Assembly (NCBI GenBank): GCA_002392765.1
Contig: DGHT01000065.1
Location: 1-30,287, forward strand
From: Verrucomicrobia bacterium UBA3841
GTDB taxonomy: Bacteria; Verrucomicrobiota; Kiritimatiellia; RFP12; UBA1067
Reading direction: 5' to 3'
Length of the DNA: 30,287 nucleotides
Shown here: piece after piece, positions 23,400 to 30,287 of the stretch
Position numbering within the stretch: position 1 is the first letter of the stretch
Layout of the letters: every line of letters starts with the position of its first letter
Notes under the pieces: generated by a model
The model's input: the letters and a program-made list of their open reading frames with translations, nothing else
Told to the model about the DNA's origin: nothing
Database searches by the model: none
Translations under genes and position numbers: made by a program

Positions 23400-23429
23400 A
23401 TTATATCAAAAAAAGGCGTTGAATGTCAA
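23400..23429 (-). promoter_or_regulatory. Promoter of the rplU operon
   Basis: Minus strand: consensus -35 TTGACA (23429-23424), 18-bp spacer with a T-run, -10 TATAAT (23405-23400) preceded by TGA (extended form). The leader to rplU is about 60 bases. The -35 box overlaps the stop codon of the truncated tag fragment. Confidence 0.85.
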
Positions 23430-23566
23430 ATACTGCGAAAGTGCAGCTCCTTGTAGCGAAAGCAGAACCGGGCGTGGTCGTTACGGCACGGCGTCCCCCA
23501 CTCTTTGTCGTGGTACGCGCGCTCCAGGTCGTTCAGCTCGAAATACGGACAGCGTATCTTTTTCAT
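23426..23566 (-). pseudogene. tag: Truncated 3-methyladenine DNA glycosylase I fragment (tag)
   Basis: 46 codons from an ATG that overlaps the CDF gene stop (ATGA). MKKIRCPYFELNDLERAYHDKEWGTP matches the start of TagA: the zinc-binding Cys after a short basic start, and the YHDxEWGxP signature. Full Tag proteins have about 185 residues. After RNDHARF the frame leaves the family, while the +1 frame gives LLSLQGAALSQYL, reminiscent of the LEGAQAGLSW segment that should come next. The rplU promoter follows at once. I read it as the remnant of a frameshifted and deleted tag gene; a short peptide may still be translated. Confidence 0.65.
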
Positions 23567-24510
23567 TTTTCGGCAGTGCGCAATTGTGTTGCGGCGGACA
23601 GCGTGGTTGAACAGTCCCGGGGAACGCGGCGGTCCGGCTCTACGTGCACGACTGCGTCTGTAACGCCGATGCCGGATGCGGTGAGCGCGCCTGAAACGGC
23701 GTGGCCTATGGCATGCCCCTCGGCGACCGACAGGCCTCCGTCGACATGCACGTGCAGATCGGCCGCGAACGCGCCGCCGTAGCGGCGGACGCGAACCTTG
23801 TGCACCGTCACCACTCCAGGTACGCCGCGCGCGATTCCTGCAACCTCTCCGACCATGTCGCCGATGTCTGCGTCGACGAGCTCCTGCAGGGCGGGGCTTG
23901 CGATCTGCCAGGCGACGCGGACTATGAAAAGCGAGACGGCCAGCGCGCCCGCGGCGTCCATCCAGTACAGGGACGGCATGAAGTGCGCGGCCGCGACCGC
24001 GACGGCCACCGGAACGGAACTGATTGCGTCCGACCTGTGGTGCCAGGCGTTCGCCTCCAGCGCCTGCGAGTTGACGGACCGCGCGACGCGGCGCGTCCAC
24101 CTGAATATCCACTCCTTTGCGAAGATCGAGACGAGCGCGCAGAAAAGCGCCGGCAGACCGGGGACCGAAGTCTCGTGCGCGAGAAACGACCTCGCCGCGT
24201 GAGACCCGAGGCCGTAAGCGACGACCGCAAGCGCAATGGCGATGAACAGCGTCACGAGCGCTTCTATTTTTCCGTGCCCGTACGGATGCTCCTCGTCGGC
24301 CGGCGCGCTCCAGTAGCGCACGCCGAGTACGACCGAGATGTCGGTCAGAAGGTCTGAAAGCGAGTGGACGGCGTCGGCAATAAGCGCCTGGGACGCAAAC
24401 GCGAGGCCGGCGAATCCCTTCAGCGCCGCGACCGCGACGTTGACCGCCATGCCGGCGTATGCAATCCGGCGAACCTTCCTGACCATGTCCTTTTCCTGCG
24501 GCATGGGCAC
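23563..24510 (-). CDS. Cation diffusion facilitator family transporter
   Basis: 315 residues. A CDF-type metal/proton antiporter of the inner membrane, exporting Zn, Fe, Mn or similar divalent ions. Membrane segments begin at YAGMAVNVAVAALKGFAGL. The metal site is in LIADAVHSLSDLLTD (HxxxD in TM2), HPYGHGKIEALVTL follows, and EANAWHHRSDAISSVPV holds the second HxxxD pair in TM5. The cytosolic C-terminal domain has VRVRRYGGAFAADLHVHVDGGLSVAEGHAIGHAV. His in place of Asp at the first TM2 position makes a zinc/cadmium-type site plausible. Two starts are possible: ATG at 24510, or the ATG nearer MVRKVRR with AGGAAAAGGA in front. It has its own promoter. Confidence 0.93.
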   Translation of the reverse strand: MPMPQEKDMVRKVRRIAYAGMAVNVAVAALKGFAGLAFASQALIADAVHSLSDLLTDISVVLGVRYWSAPADEEHPYGHGKIEALVTLFIAIALAVVAYGLGSHAARSFLAHETSVPGLPALFCALVSIFAKEWIFRWTRRVARSVNSQALEANAWHHRSDAISSVPVAVAVAAAHFMPSLYWMDAAGALAVSLFIVRVAWQIASPALQELVDADIGDMVGEVAGIARGVPGVVTVHKVRVRRYGGAFAADLHVHVDGGLSVAEGHAIGHAVSGALTASGIGVTDAVVHVEPDRRVPRDCSTTLSAATQLRTAEK

Positions 24511-24583
24511 CTACCTGCGACAGCCGCACCGTCCTGCAAAACGGTCGGCCGCCGGTTTACTGTATACGAGTTCCATGCAGCAC

Positions 24584-24612
24584 ATTCTACCAAATAAGGT
24601 GCAAACATGCAA
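24584..24612 (-). promoter_or_regulatory. Promoter of the CDF transporter gene
   Basis: Minus strand: -35 TTGCAT (24612-24607), 17-bp spacer, -10 TAGAAT (24589-24584) preceded by TGG (extended -10). The leader is about 70 bases. Confidence 0.65.
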
Positions 24613-24638
24613 TTCTTTCAATCTTCACGCGCCGTTTT

Positions 24639-25595
24639 CTATATGAACATCACGTCGCGCGTAAGGAGGAACTGACGCTTCACGCCGAGTTCCTGCATCC
24701 AGCATTTGGTGTAGTTCGTGAGGAAAGGCCCGGATCCGGGGCCGTGCGTCCCGCCAAGGTCGTTGTCCCAGAGCCACTGCGGAGTGGGCCAGATGCAGAT
24801 TTCCGGCTTCACCGCCGCATAAAAGCTCTTCTTCGCTCCGGCCTGTCCGTGATGAGACAGGAAACACACGTCCGCCTTCAGCTTTTCCGGCGGCAGCGTC
24901 GCGAGCATTTTCGCACCCATCTCCTCGCCCGCGTCGCCCGTAACCAGAACGGACTTCCCGGCGTTGACAACCCGGTAGCAGACGCTCGAGTTGTTGATTG
25001 CATCCCGCCGCATCGAAAGATCGGGCTCGTTCAGGCACTCGAACGAAAGGCCTTCCCCGAAATCGAACACCTGGCCGGCGTCGGGCTTCTCCACCTTCAT
25101 TCCGCTCTTCGCGAGGTCGCCGAGAAATTCCTTTACGTGCGGAAGACCGGACGGCGCGACCTCCGCGATGAAGTCGAGCGGAACGAAATTGTGGACGACG
25201 CGGCCGATCTTCAATCCGCCGCGACCGGGCTTCTTCAGTATCTCGCCGAGGGCCCGGTAGTGGTCTCTGTGGGCGTGGGTGAGAAACCACGCGTCCACAA
25301 CGCCGCCGAGTCGGTTGATTTCGCCCAGCAGGAATTCGCCGTCCGCGCCCCATCCGCCGTCGATCATGACAATTCCGCCCGACGGCGAGCGGAAGAGCGT
25401 CGAAAGGCTGATGTCCGTCGTGCGGCCCGTGTACATGTGCATCCGCCATCCGCCGCCGAAGTACGCGACCTCTTTTGCAGGAAGAATTGTCTCCGTCCTT
25501 GGCGGCCGCTCGCTTAAATCCGCAGCTCGCGACGGCGCAAGCACACCTCCCGCCGCTGTACAAAGAGCGCCTTTGAGGAAGCATCTTCTATCCAT
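24639..25595 (-). CDS. Exported metallo-beta-lactamase-fold hydrolase
   Basis: 318 residues. The N-terminus MDRRCFLKGALCTAAGG resembles a twin-arginine signal (RRxFLK), so export as a folded metalloprotein is likely. The fold resembles the soluble ComEC-like MBL family. GGIVMIDGGWGADGE is the first strand, WFLTHAHRDHYRAL is the HxHxDH motif, VLVTGDAGEEMG carries the bridging Asp, and VCFLSHHGQAG the distal histidine. The active site is intact. The substrate is unknown; such enzymes cleave phosphodiesters, lactones or sulfate esters. It follows the glycosidase gene after 17 bp, so it probably shares the regulator and takes part in handling the same carbohydrate. Confidence 0.85.
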   Translation of the reverse strand: MDRRCFLKGALCTAAGGVLAPSRAADLSERPPRTETILPAKEVAYFGGGWRMHMYTGRTTDISLSTLFRSPSGGIVMIDGGWGADGEFLLGEINRLGGVVDAWFLTHAHRDHYRALGEILKKPGRGGLKIGRVVHNFVPLDFIAEVAPSGLPHVKEFLGDLAKSGMKVEKPDAGQVFDFGEGLSFECLNEPDLSMRRDAINNSSVCYRVVNAGKSVLVTGDAGEEMGAKMLATLPPEKLKADVCFLSHHGQAGAKKSFYAAVKPEICIWPTPQWLWDNDLGGTHGPGSGPFLTNYTKCWMQELGVKRQFLLTRDVMFI

Positions 25596-25612
25596 ATACG
25601 ACCTTCATCCAA

Positions 25613-27739
25613 TTACTTGCAATTCAAGTCTACGCCGCGCGACTGCGTGTCGGCGAACTCGCTCAAAAACCTGCGCCAGCCGTCCGCGCCTCCGCGTCCC
25701 GCCGCGGCGACCATCCAAACCTTGCCTTCCGGACGCCATGTTGCGCCTGCGGCCAGGCGCGTCGATCCGACCGGCGAGAACATCGCGTCCGGATGCGGCG
25801 CGCCGTCGCCGGATATCCAGTAGATGAAATACCTCACGGTCTGCGCGTAGCTCGCGCCGCCGCACCATGCGCCGTCCGCCGAGCTTATCCACACTGCACT
25901 TGCAGGCGCCTTCCAGACGTTCTGCGGCGCGCGCCAGCCGCCATCAGCCCAGTCGCCGGACCACGGCGCGTACTGGCGGAAGAACACCTTGATATCGGAG
26001 AAATCCTCCGCGCAGGTGTTCTCGACGCTCACAACGTTCGCGGCAAACCACGGTCTCGCGGCGAAAGGCATCACATCATACACAAGCCGGAACGAGCGGC
26101 CGTTCTTCGCGCCGACGCCTGCGATGCGAAGCGCGCCGCGCTCCGGCAGCCACTCGGCGGATTCGACGCGGTCGATATCCTGATAGTCGCCGTGATAGAG
26201 CATAAACGTGAACGGACCGCACTCAAGGCCGTCCGCCACGACAGAATCGAACGCATAGCGGCCACCGACGCGTCCTTTGAGCTTGAGGCCCGCCGGTGCT
26301 TCAAGCATGTATTCGCCGCCGCTGCGCGTGAAGACGGCTTTCGCGCACGCGGCCGGCGCGTTGCACGGGAAAACCGCGGCCTTCGACTGCGCGGCGCGGT
26401 CCACAGCGCGGGCCGCAGGCATTTCTCCTTTGGCATGAAGCGCCTCGGCCTGCGGATTAAGCCGCGCGAACATGGATGTTATTCCGGGATACGGTTCGCC
26501 CTGTCCGTTCACGAGCCCGTAGTTCGAGTCTTCGGGGAACTTTCTGCTTATCCCCAGCGCGGGTTCATCGACCCACATGAAATAGTCGTAGCCGACCATG
26601 AACGGCAGGGCGAGAAGCGTGCGCGCGAAAAGCTCCGTCGCGCGGACGCGCTCGGCCTGGGTGCCGAAACGCTGCCCTGCGCCGCTTGAACACGGCAGCC
26701 CCGCGTCGAGCGCAGGGAAACTCCACTCTGTTATGAGCATAGGCTTCTTGGCCCACTCGTAGCGCTCCGCGTAGGCGTCAGCCGCCCTGACCGCGTCCTT
26801 GCGCGAGAAGTATACGACATTTTCGTCGAGATCCGCCCACGGGTAGTTGTTGAAAGTAAGTATGTCGCAGACCTTTCCCGCCTCCTCCCACACGACGCGA
26901 TGGGCGGAACTGAGGCCGGCGAAGCGCGCGCCGAGCAGAAGATGGTTCGGGTCGTGGCGGCGGACAGCATCGCCGATCACGCCGAAATAGCGGCTTGCGG
27001 CAAGGCGCAGAAAGCCGGTCTTCGCATCAAGGGGCACATCGGCGGCGCCTGCGACAAGACCGCGCACGGCGAGATACGCGTCAAGCGCGCGGCGCGCGTG
27101 GCGCGTTGCCGGCATCTTCGCAACGGCGTCGTAGAGACCGGTCTCTGACGAGCCCTTCGCGCCCCATGCCAACTCGTTGTCGAAGAAGTAGCCGAGTATC
27201 GAGCGGTCTTGTTTCTGGTGTGCGCACTTCTGCGCCGCCTGATCGTTGCAGAACGCGGCGAAACCGGGATGGAACACGTCAGGGAAAGCGGTTCCGGGAG
27301 TCCCCTCGAATTTGGAAATCGCGCAATCATCCCCTTTCGCGCAAAAGCCCTCGCCCACGCCGAGAAACTCGATATGAAGGAGTCCGCGCCCGCGAAGTTC
27401 GGGGGAGCATCCGGCGCCTAGCGCGTTGAAACCCCACGATTTGAGGCGCGAGAGGGTTTCCTTTTCCCACTCGGCCTGCGAAGCGTAGCGTTTCTTGTTT
27501 TCCTCGCGGTACGGATTGACGCCGAGCGCCTCGCAGAAGTGTCCGTTCCAGTTCGCATGGTCGATGCCGCGCAGAAACATGTCGCGTCCGTCCGGTGCGA
27601 CGACCCACCAGCGTCCGCCATCGTCCTTTCGCACACTGTAGGCGCCGTTCCCGCCACCTGCGAGAGCTCGAAACGAATACGGCGCGACAGACATGCCTGC
27701 GGCAATGCACATCGAAATACACGTATTTAACGGTTTCAT
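25613..27739 (-). CDS. Exported clan GH-A glycoside hydrolase, agarase-like
   Basis: 708 residues from ATG at 27737-27739; the open frame to 27790 runs through the -10 box and cannot be the start. The N-terminus has a signal peptide (about 1-30). RWWVVAPDGRDMFLRGIDHANW is an opening common to agarase-like TIM barrels. The acid/base Glu is in GYFFDNELAWGAKG and the nucleophile in KPMLITEWSFPALD, the two glutamates of a retaining clan GH-A enzyme; DPNHLLLGARF lies between. Residues from about 480 to the end form a beta-sandwich region with RPWFAANVVSVENT and KVFFRQYAPW. The exact CAZy family and substrate are uncertain. It follows the XylR-type regulator and two direct repeats placed like activator sites. 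Confidence 0.82.
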   Translation of the reverse strand: MKPLNTCISMCIAAGMSVAPYSFRALAGGGNGAYSVRKDDGGRWWVVAPDGRDMFLRGIDHANWNGHFCEALGVNPYREENKKRYASQAEWEKETLSRLKSWGFNALGAGCSPELRGRGLLHIEFLGVGEGFCAKGDDCAISKFEGTPGTAFPDVFHPGFAAFCNDQAAQKCAHQKQDRSILGYFFDNELAWGAKGSSETGLYDAVAKMPATRHARRALDAYLAVRGLVAGAADVPLDAKTGFLRLAASRYFGVIGDAVRRHDPNHLLLGARFAGLSSAHRVVWEEAGKVCDILTFNNYPWADLDENVVYFSRKDAVRAADAYAERYEWAKKPMLITEWSFPALDAGLPCSSGAGQRFGTQAERVRATELFARTLLALPFMVGYDYFMWVDEPALGISRKFPEDSNYGLVNGQGEPYPGITSMFARLNPQAEALHAKGEMPAARAVDRAAQSKAAVFPCNAPAACAKAVFTRSGGEYMLEAPAGLKLKGRVGGRYAFDSVVADGLECGPFTFMLYHGDYQDIDRVESAEWLPERGALRIAGVGAKNGRSFRLVYDVMPFAARPWFAANVVSVENTCAEDFSDIKVFFRQYAPWSGDWADGGWRAPQNVWKAPASAVWISSADGAWCGGASYAQTVRYFIYWISGDGAPHPDAMFSPVGSTRLAAGATWRPEGKVWMVAAAGRGGADGWRRFLSEFADTQSRGVDLNCK

Positions 27740-27778
27740 AAGGGATGTTTTAGAATGGATGATTCTATAGGCAATAAC

Positions 27779-27784
27779 ATTATA
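27779..27784 (-). promoter_or_regulatory. -10 element of the GH-A hydrolase gene
   Basis: Minus strand TGGTATAAT (TATAAT at 27784-27779), an extended -10. No good -35 box stands 17 bp upstream (CATATC), as expected for an activator-dependent promoter. The leader is about 35 bases. Confidence 0.6.
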
Positions 27785-27806
27785 CCACATCGGCCATTCC
27801 CGATAT

Positions 27807-27861
27807 GCCGATTATGCGCACGCTAAAACGCCGATTTTGCGCAACTGATCAATTGTGCGCA
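27807..27861. promoter_or_regulatory. Direct-repeat operator, probable site of the XylR-type regulator
   Basis: GCCGATTATGCGCA (27807-27820) and GCCGATTTTGCGCA (27830-27843) differ in one base and lie 23 bp apart. A third, weaker copy ending in TGCGCA lies at 27849-27861, overlapping the regulator's stop codon. The first repeat abuts the -35 position of the hydrolase promoter. AraC/XylR activators usually bind two direct repeats at such a place. Confidence 0.65.
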
Positions 27862-29003
27862 GATCGCCACTCGCGCATGGAAAGTCCACCGTGCCGTTCC
27901 TTGAACGCCTTGCGGAGGACAGAACCCGACGCCCATCCGCAAAGTCCGGCGATTGCCGCTATGTTCTGCCGCGGATTCTTAAGCAGCCGCTCTGCGCGGT
28001 CCATTCTGGCGGACTCGATTTCATCGTGTATCGTACGTCCGGTGTGGCGTCTGAAAGCGAGTTCGGCCATGCGCCGCGACAACCCCATCACCTGCGCCAC
28101 TTCCGCCGTTCCGATCCCGTCGCAGGCGCTGCTCCGGATGAACTCGACCGCTTTGGCGACACGGATGTCGGTAAGGGCCGTATGGCGCGTGGACTGGCGG
28201 CGCGTAACGAAAACAGGGCCGAATTTACGTTCGGCCTGCACGAAACGGGGATCGTTGAGCCGCCTGTCCAGAAGTTCCGCGCAGATGTATCCGCCCTGCT
28301 CGAAATCGAGCATTATCGACGACAGCGTGGGCTTGGTGCTTTCACATATCACCGGATCGTCATCGACGCCGATTACGGCAAGTTCGTCCGGGACGGAAAT
28401 CCCGGCGGACGCCGCCAGGGTCAGCACCTCCTCCCCTACAGGATCGTGCGCGGCGAACACGCCGCAAGGCTTCGGAAGCGATCTGATCCACGCTGCGAGC
28501 ATCTCGCGGCGATGCAGTTCGGAAGCGGCCGGCGGACAGTCGAACACGATACATCCGCGTCCGTGCAGTTCCAGCGCCGATGCGAAGGCCTTACGTCTTT
28601 CCTCGCTCCAGAAGCGCGGCCTTCTCCAGCCGACGAAGGCGTAATTCGGCATGTTGAGCGCCAGCAGTTCTTTCGCGGCGAGTTCGCCTACGCGCGCGGA
28701 GTCGGAATTGACATAGAGCGCCCTGCCTTTCCCGCCGGACGGATTTTCATCGAGATAGACGCACGGGATGCGTCCGAGCGTCTTGCGGGATATTTCCGGA
28801 ATCCCGCCGCCGCACTCGGCGATCACGCCTATCGGCTTCCAAAAATCGATAATCCCTTTTACGTCGAGCGGCCTGTCCGTGTTGTTCCGCTCGATAACCT
28901 GGATGTTCCACCCGGTGCGCTCGGCATATCTGCGCGCCCCGTCTATGCGGCTGGCGCATATATACTTGTTCGAATAGACGAAAAACAGCACCGTATCCGC
29001 CAT
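27849..29003 (-). CDS. XylR-type transcriptional regulator (LacI-like sensor + AraC HTH)
   Basis: 384 residues from ATG at 29001-29003, which has GGGGGG a few bases before it; a GTG at 29018 would add five. Residues 1 to about 265 form a periplasmic-binding-protein-like sugar sensor of the LacI/GalR type: GWNIQVIERN, KGIIDFWKPIGVIAECGGGIP, YVNSDSARVGELAAKELL, ELAVIGVDDDPVICESTKPTLSSI. The last 110 residues are a double-HTH AraC domain: RVAKAVEFIRSS, GTAEVAQVMGLSRRMAELAFRRHTGRTIHDEIE and IAAIAGLCGWASGSVLRKAFKERHG. It probably activates the glycosidase operon downstream when its sugar ligand is bound. It has its own strong promoter. Confidence 0.93.
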   Translation of the reverse strand: MADTVLFFVYSNKYICASRIDGARRYAERTGWNIQVIERNNTDRPLDVKGIIDFWKPIGVIAECGGGIPEISRKTLGRIPCVYLDENPSGGKGRALYVNSDSARVGELAAKELLALNMPNYAFVGWRRPRFWSEERRKAFASALELHGRGCIVFDCPPAASELHRREMLAAWIRSLPKPCGVFAAHDPVGEEVLTLAASAGISVPDELAVIGVDDDPVICESTKPTLSSIMLDFEQGGYICAELLDRRLNDPRFVQAERKFGPVFVTRRQSTRHTALTDIRVAKAVEFIRSSACDGIGTAEVAQVMGLSRRMAELAFRRHTGRTIHDEIESARMDRAERLLKNPRQNIAAIAGLCGWASGSVLRKAFKERHGGLSMREWRSAHN

Positions 29004-29140
29004 ATCAGCCCCCCGCACAGGACGGTCTGGATACCGCGCATACGTTCCCGATTTCCGATCTTCCCGCTCTTTCTCGTTTCGACATTTGCATATTCTCCGC
29101 TTCTGTCCGCCATACGCCCCGATATAAGCTTTCCGTTTTT

Positions 29141-29169
29141 ATTATACCAAGTTCCGCGCAGTGCGTCAA
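29141..29169 (-). promoter_or_regulatory. Promoter of the XylR-type regulator gene
   Basis: Minus strand: -35 TTGACG (29169-29164), 17-bp spacer, extended -10 TGGTATAAT (TATAAT at 29146-29141). The leader to the ATG at 29003 is about 130 bases. Confidence 0.8.
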
Positions 29170-29267
29170 CACGGGGTTTGCGCTTCCTCATGGTTTACGT
29201 AATGGAATTGAAGAATGGGGTAATTGCAAAACTCACGAATATATCTCACGCCAGGTTCGCGAAGTGC

Positions 29268-29293
29268 GCGAAGCTATGTTTTTTTCGCTTCGC
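29268..29293. repeat. Inverted repeat GCGAAGC/GCTTCGC
   Basis: Seven-base perfect arms around a twelve-base T-rich loop (plus strand). On the minus strand it starts immediately after the TAA that ends the shifted-frame tail. It is not followed by a clear T-run, so termination is uncertain. Confidence 0.5.
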
Positions 29294-29397
29294 TTATTCA
29301 AGCGGCGCGCAGAGAACGCCGGAGGCTATAAGACGCCGGCGGTGGGTTTCCATGCGGCGCTTGAAGCCCTCGTAGTCGCGTGGTTCAGGGGGAGCCC
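29294..29397 (-). pseudogene. Coding-like tail in a shifted frame after the metallophosphoesterase
   Basis: Directly behind the TGA at 29398-29400 another minus-strand frame reads PPEPRDYEGFKRRMETHR, then RRLIASGVLCAPLE and TAA at 29296-29294. The peptide looks like a real protein C-terminus, its third codon positions are mostly G or C, and a hairpin follows its stop at once. It may be the true end of the metallophosphoesterase after a frameshift (real or a sequence error), or a remnant of another gene. Confidence 0.4.
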
Positions 29398-30287
29398 TCA
29401 AGCCCGCGTTCCGGCAATCGCGCGCCCGGCATTGCCCCAGCAGTCGAGCGGCTCGACTGTGAAGCGGATGTCCGTCGCCGCCAATGCCCCGGTTTCCTCG
29501 AAGACGCAGACAGATTTTGCCGGCTCGTGCGACTCCGCACAGTTGATGAACGGAGAATACACTTTCGCCTCTGCAAGTTTCGTTCCGTCCGCGTCAAGCG
29601 CGCGCACGCGGTATTCATAGGCACGGGGACGATTCCCTTTCGCCTTTACAGTCGGGAACAGAACCGCGATCTGGTCGCATTCGCGTCCGTTCCGCGTCTT
29701 GCCGCGACGCTTCTTCACGGAAATGCGCGCATTCGCGTCGAACTCGGGCGCAACGCCCTTTGCGCGCCGCACAGCATCGGCGAAGCCGCCTTTCCTCTCA
29801 TCTTCCGCCGCGATTGAAAAGCAGAGATCCGGTCCGAGCGGCTCGCCGCGCACCATGTCGCGGCGTTCAATGACGACATCCGTTCCGTAGAGATTGAATA
29901 CCGAACCCGCGTGGCACTGCGCCCCCTGGACTTCCTTCATCTGCGGATCCCTGTCCTTGTCTTCGGCCACCCACGAAAGGACCATGCCGTTTTCGCGTAG
30001 CCGTCCCGGAGCCTGACCGAGCAGCGCGCCGGTATTTATGCATGTGAAGCCACCCTGCCACACCGTGCGGTCGTCCGTCAGCATGTAATGCGTGTGCGCG
30101 GTGAACGCCACGCAGTTGGGATATCTGTCGAGAATCGGCTTCTGTTTCCGGCTGTCGTTGCCCCACATGCCGTCGTCCGTGCAGTAGGTTCCCTTCATCC
30201 AGCGGTGCTGGCTGTAGAAAACAGGCTTCGACAGGTCGGCTCCATACTTTGCCATGTACCCTTCGAGACCGACAGTCGTGCCGGGAT
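29398..30287 (-). CDS. Calcineurin-like metallophosphoesterase, 5' partial
   Basis: The gene enters from the right edge; about 295 residues of its C-terminal part are seen. In-frame codons before the ATG at 30255 (reading PGTTVGLEGY) show that this ATG is internal. KPVFYSQHRWMKG contains a metal-binding His, and CVAFTAHTHYMLTD is the HxH (usually GHTH) motif that closes the active site of calcineurin-like phosphoesterases; INTGALL follows as in the family. After that comes an accessory region of about 170 residues, probably beta-sandwich (YEYRVRALDADGTKLAEAKVYSP, DIRFTVEPLDCWGNAG). The family cleaves phosphomonoesters or diesters; the substrate is unknown. It lies upstream of the XylR-type regulator, and the C-terminus may be altered by a frameshift near the stop. 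Confidence 0.8.
   Translation of the reverse strand, partial: PGTTVGLEGYMAKYGADLSKPVFYSQHRWMKGTYCTDDGMWGNDSRKQKPILDRYPNCVAFTAHTHYMLTDDRTVWQGGFTCINTGALLGQAPGRLRENGMVLSWVAEDKDRDPQMKEVQGAQCHAGSVFNLYGTDVVIERRDMVRGEPLGPDLCFSIAAEDERKGGFADAVRRAKGVAPEFDANARISVKKRRGKTRNGRECDQIAVLFPTVKAKGNRPRAYEYRVRALDADGTKLAEAKVYSPFINCAESHEPAKSVCVFEETGALAATDIRFTVEPLDCWGNAGRAIAGTRA

Larger units (their letters stand above)
29019..29397. other. Intergenic region upstream of the regulator
   Basis: About 380 bp. It holds the regulator promoter (29141-29169), an AT-richer stretch, a repeat-like segment of GCGAAG words near 29255-29293 and an inverted repeat at 29268-29293. Its right part is the shifted-frame coding tail at 29294-29397. 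No RNA gene was recognised. Confidence 0.5.

Noticed and set aside
23567..24529. Long minus-strand frame overlapping the CDF gene
   Set aside because: Arg/Gly-rich shadow of the CDF transporter. Only its end (23426-23566), which is free of the CDF gene, carries real similarity (tag).

Overview
The window is bacterial DNA of moderate to high GC with dense, mostly minus-strand coding. A hybrid LacI/AraC (XylR-type) regulator next to a secreted clan GH-A glycosidase, a large glycosyltransferase locus and hairpin-rich repeats would fit a PVC-group bacterium (Kiritimatiellota, Lentisphaerota or Verrucomicrobiota), probably a gut or anaerobic glycan degrader. That placement is inference from gene style only; no 16S or tRNA gene is present.

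Region 1 (1-8127) is a surface-glycan locus, visibly AT-richer than the rest. A partial GT17-like gene on the plus strand converges on a minus-strand operon. That operon, read 6857 to 788, holds two GT4-like genes, an AAA ATPase/DUF4143 gene, a GT-A-like gene, a DUF5672 gene and a further glycosyltransferase-like gene. A divergent GT2 gene leaves from the other side of a 361-bp intergenic region with two clear promoters. The ATPase gene looks like an inserted cassette: it carries its own 22-bp repeat array, a palindrome and a promoter so close to its ATG that the mRNA should be leaderless, and the upstream GT gene is read out through all of this.

Region 2 (8137-19300) is one long minus-strand directon of eleven genes with a single obvious promoter, in front of upp. 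In transcription order: upp, a MATE transporter fused to a GHKL/anti-sigma-kinase-like domain, an orphan solute-binding lipoprotein, a membrane SpoIIE-type phosphatase with its own GHKL domain, a STAS anti-sigma-factor antagonist, an AzgA-type purine permease, apt, dtd, rsmE, a class C beta-lactamase-like serine hydrolase and a PHP-domain phosphoesterase. The four middle genes form a compact, overlapping partner-switching module. The permease and Apt share a homologous ~75-residue N-terminal domain that neither family normally has, which suggests physical coupling of purine uptake to phosphoribosylation.

Region 3 (19365-24510) holds sdaA, a repeat island (two 45-bp direct repeats around three hairpins), and the operon rplU-rpmA-rpmE-prfA-alpha/beta hydrolase. 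The rplU promoter overlaps the debris of a truncated tag gene that lies behind a CDF cation transporter gene.

Region 4 (24639-30287) is a carbohydrate-utilisation locus. It has a XylR-type regulator, two direct repeats placed like activator sites in front of the next promoter, a secreted agarase-like GH-A hydrolase, a secreted metallo-beta-lactamase-fold hydrolase, and the 3' part of a metallophosphoesterase gene cut by the window edge.

Seven of eight recognisable promoters carry TGn before the -10 box, so extended -10 promoters look like a habit of this genome.
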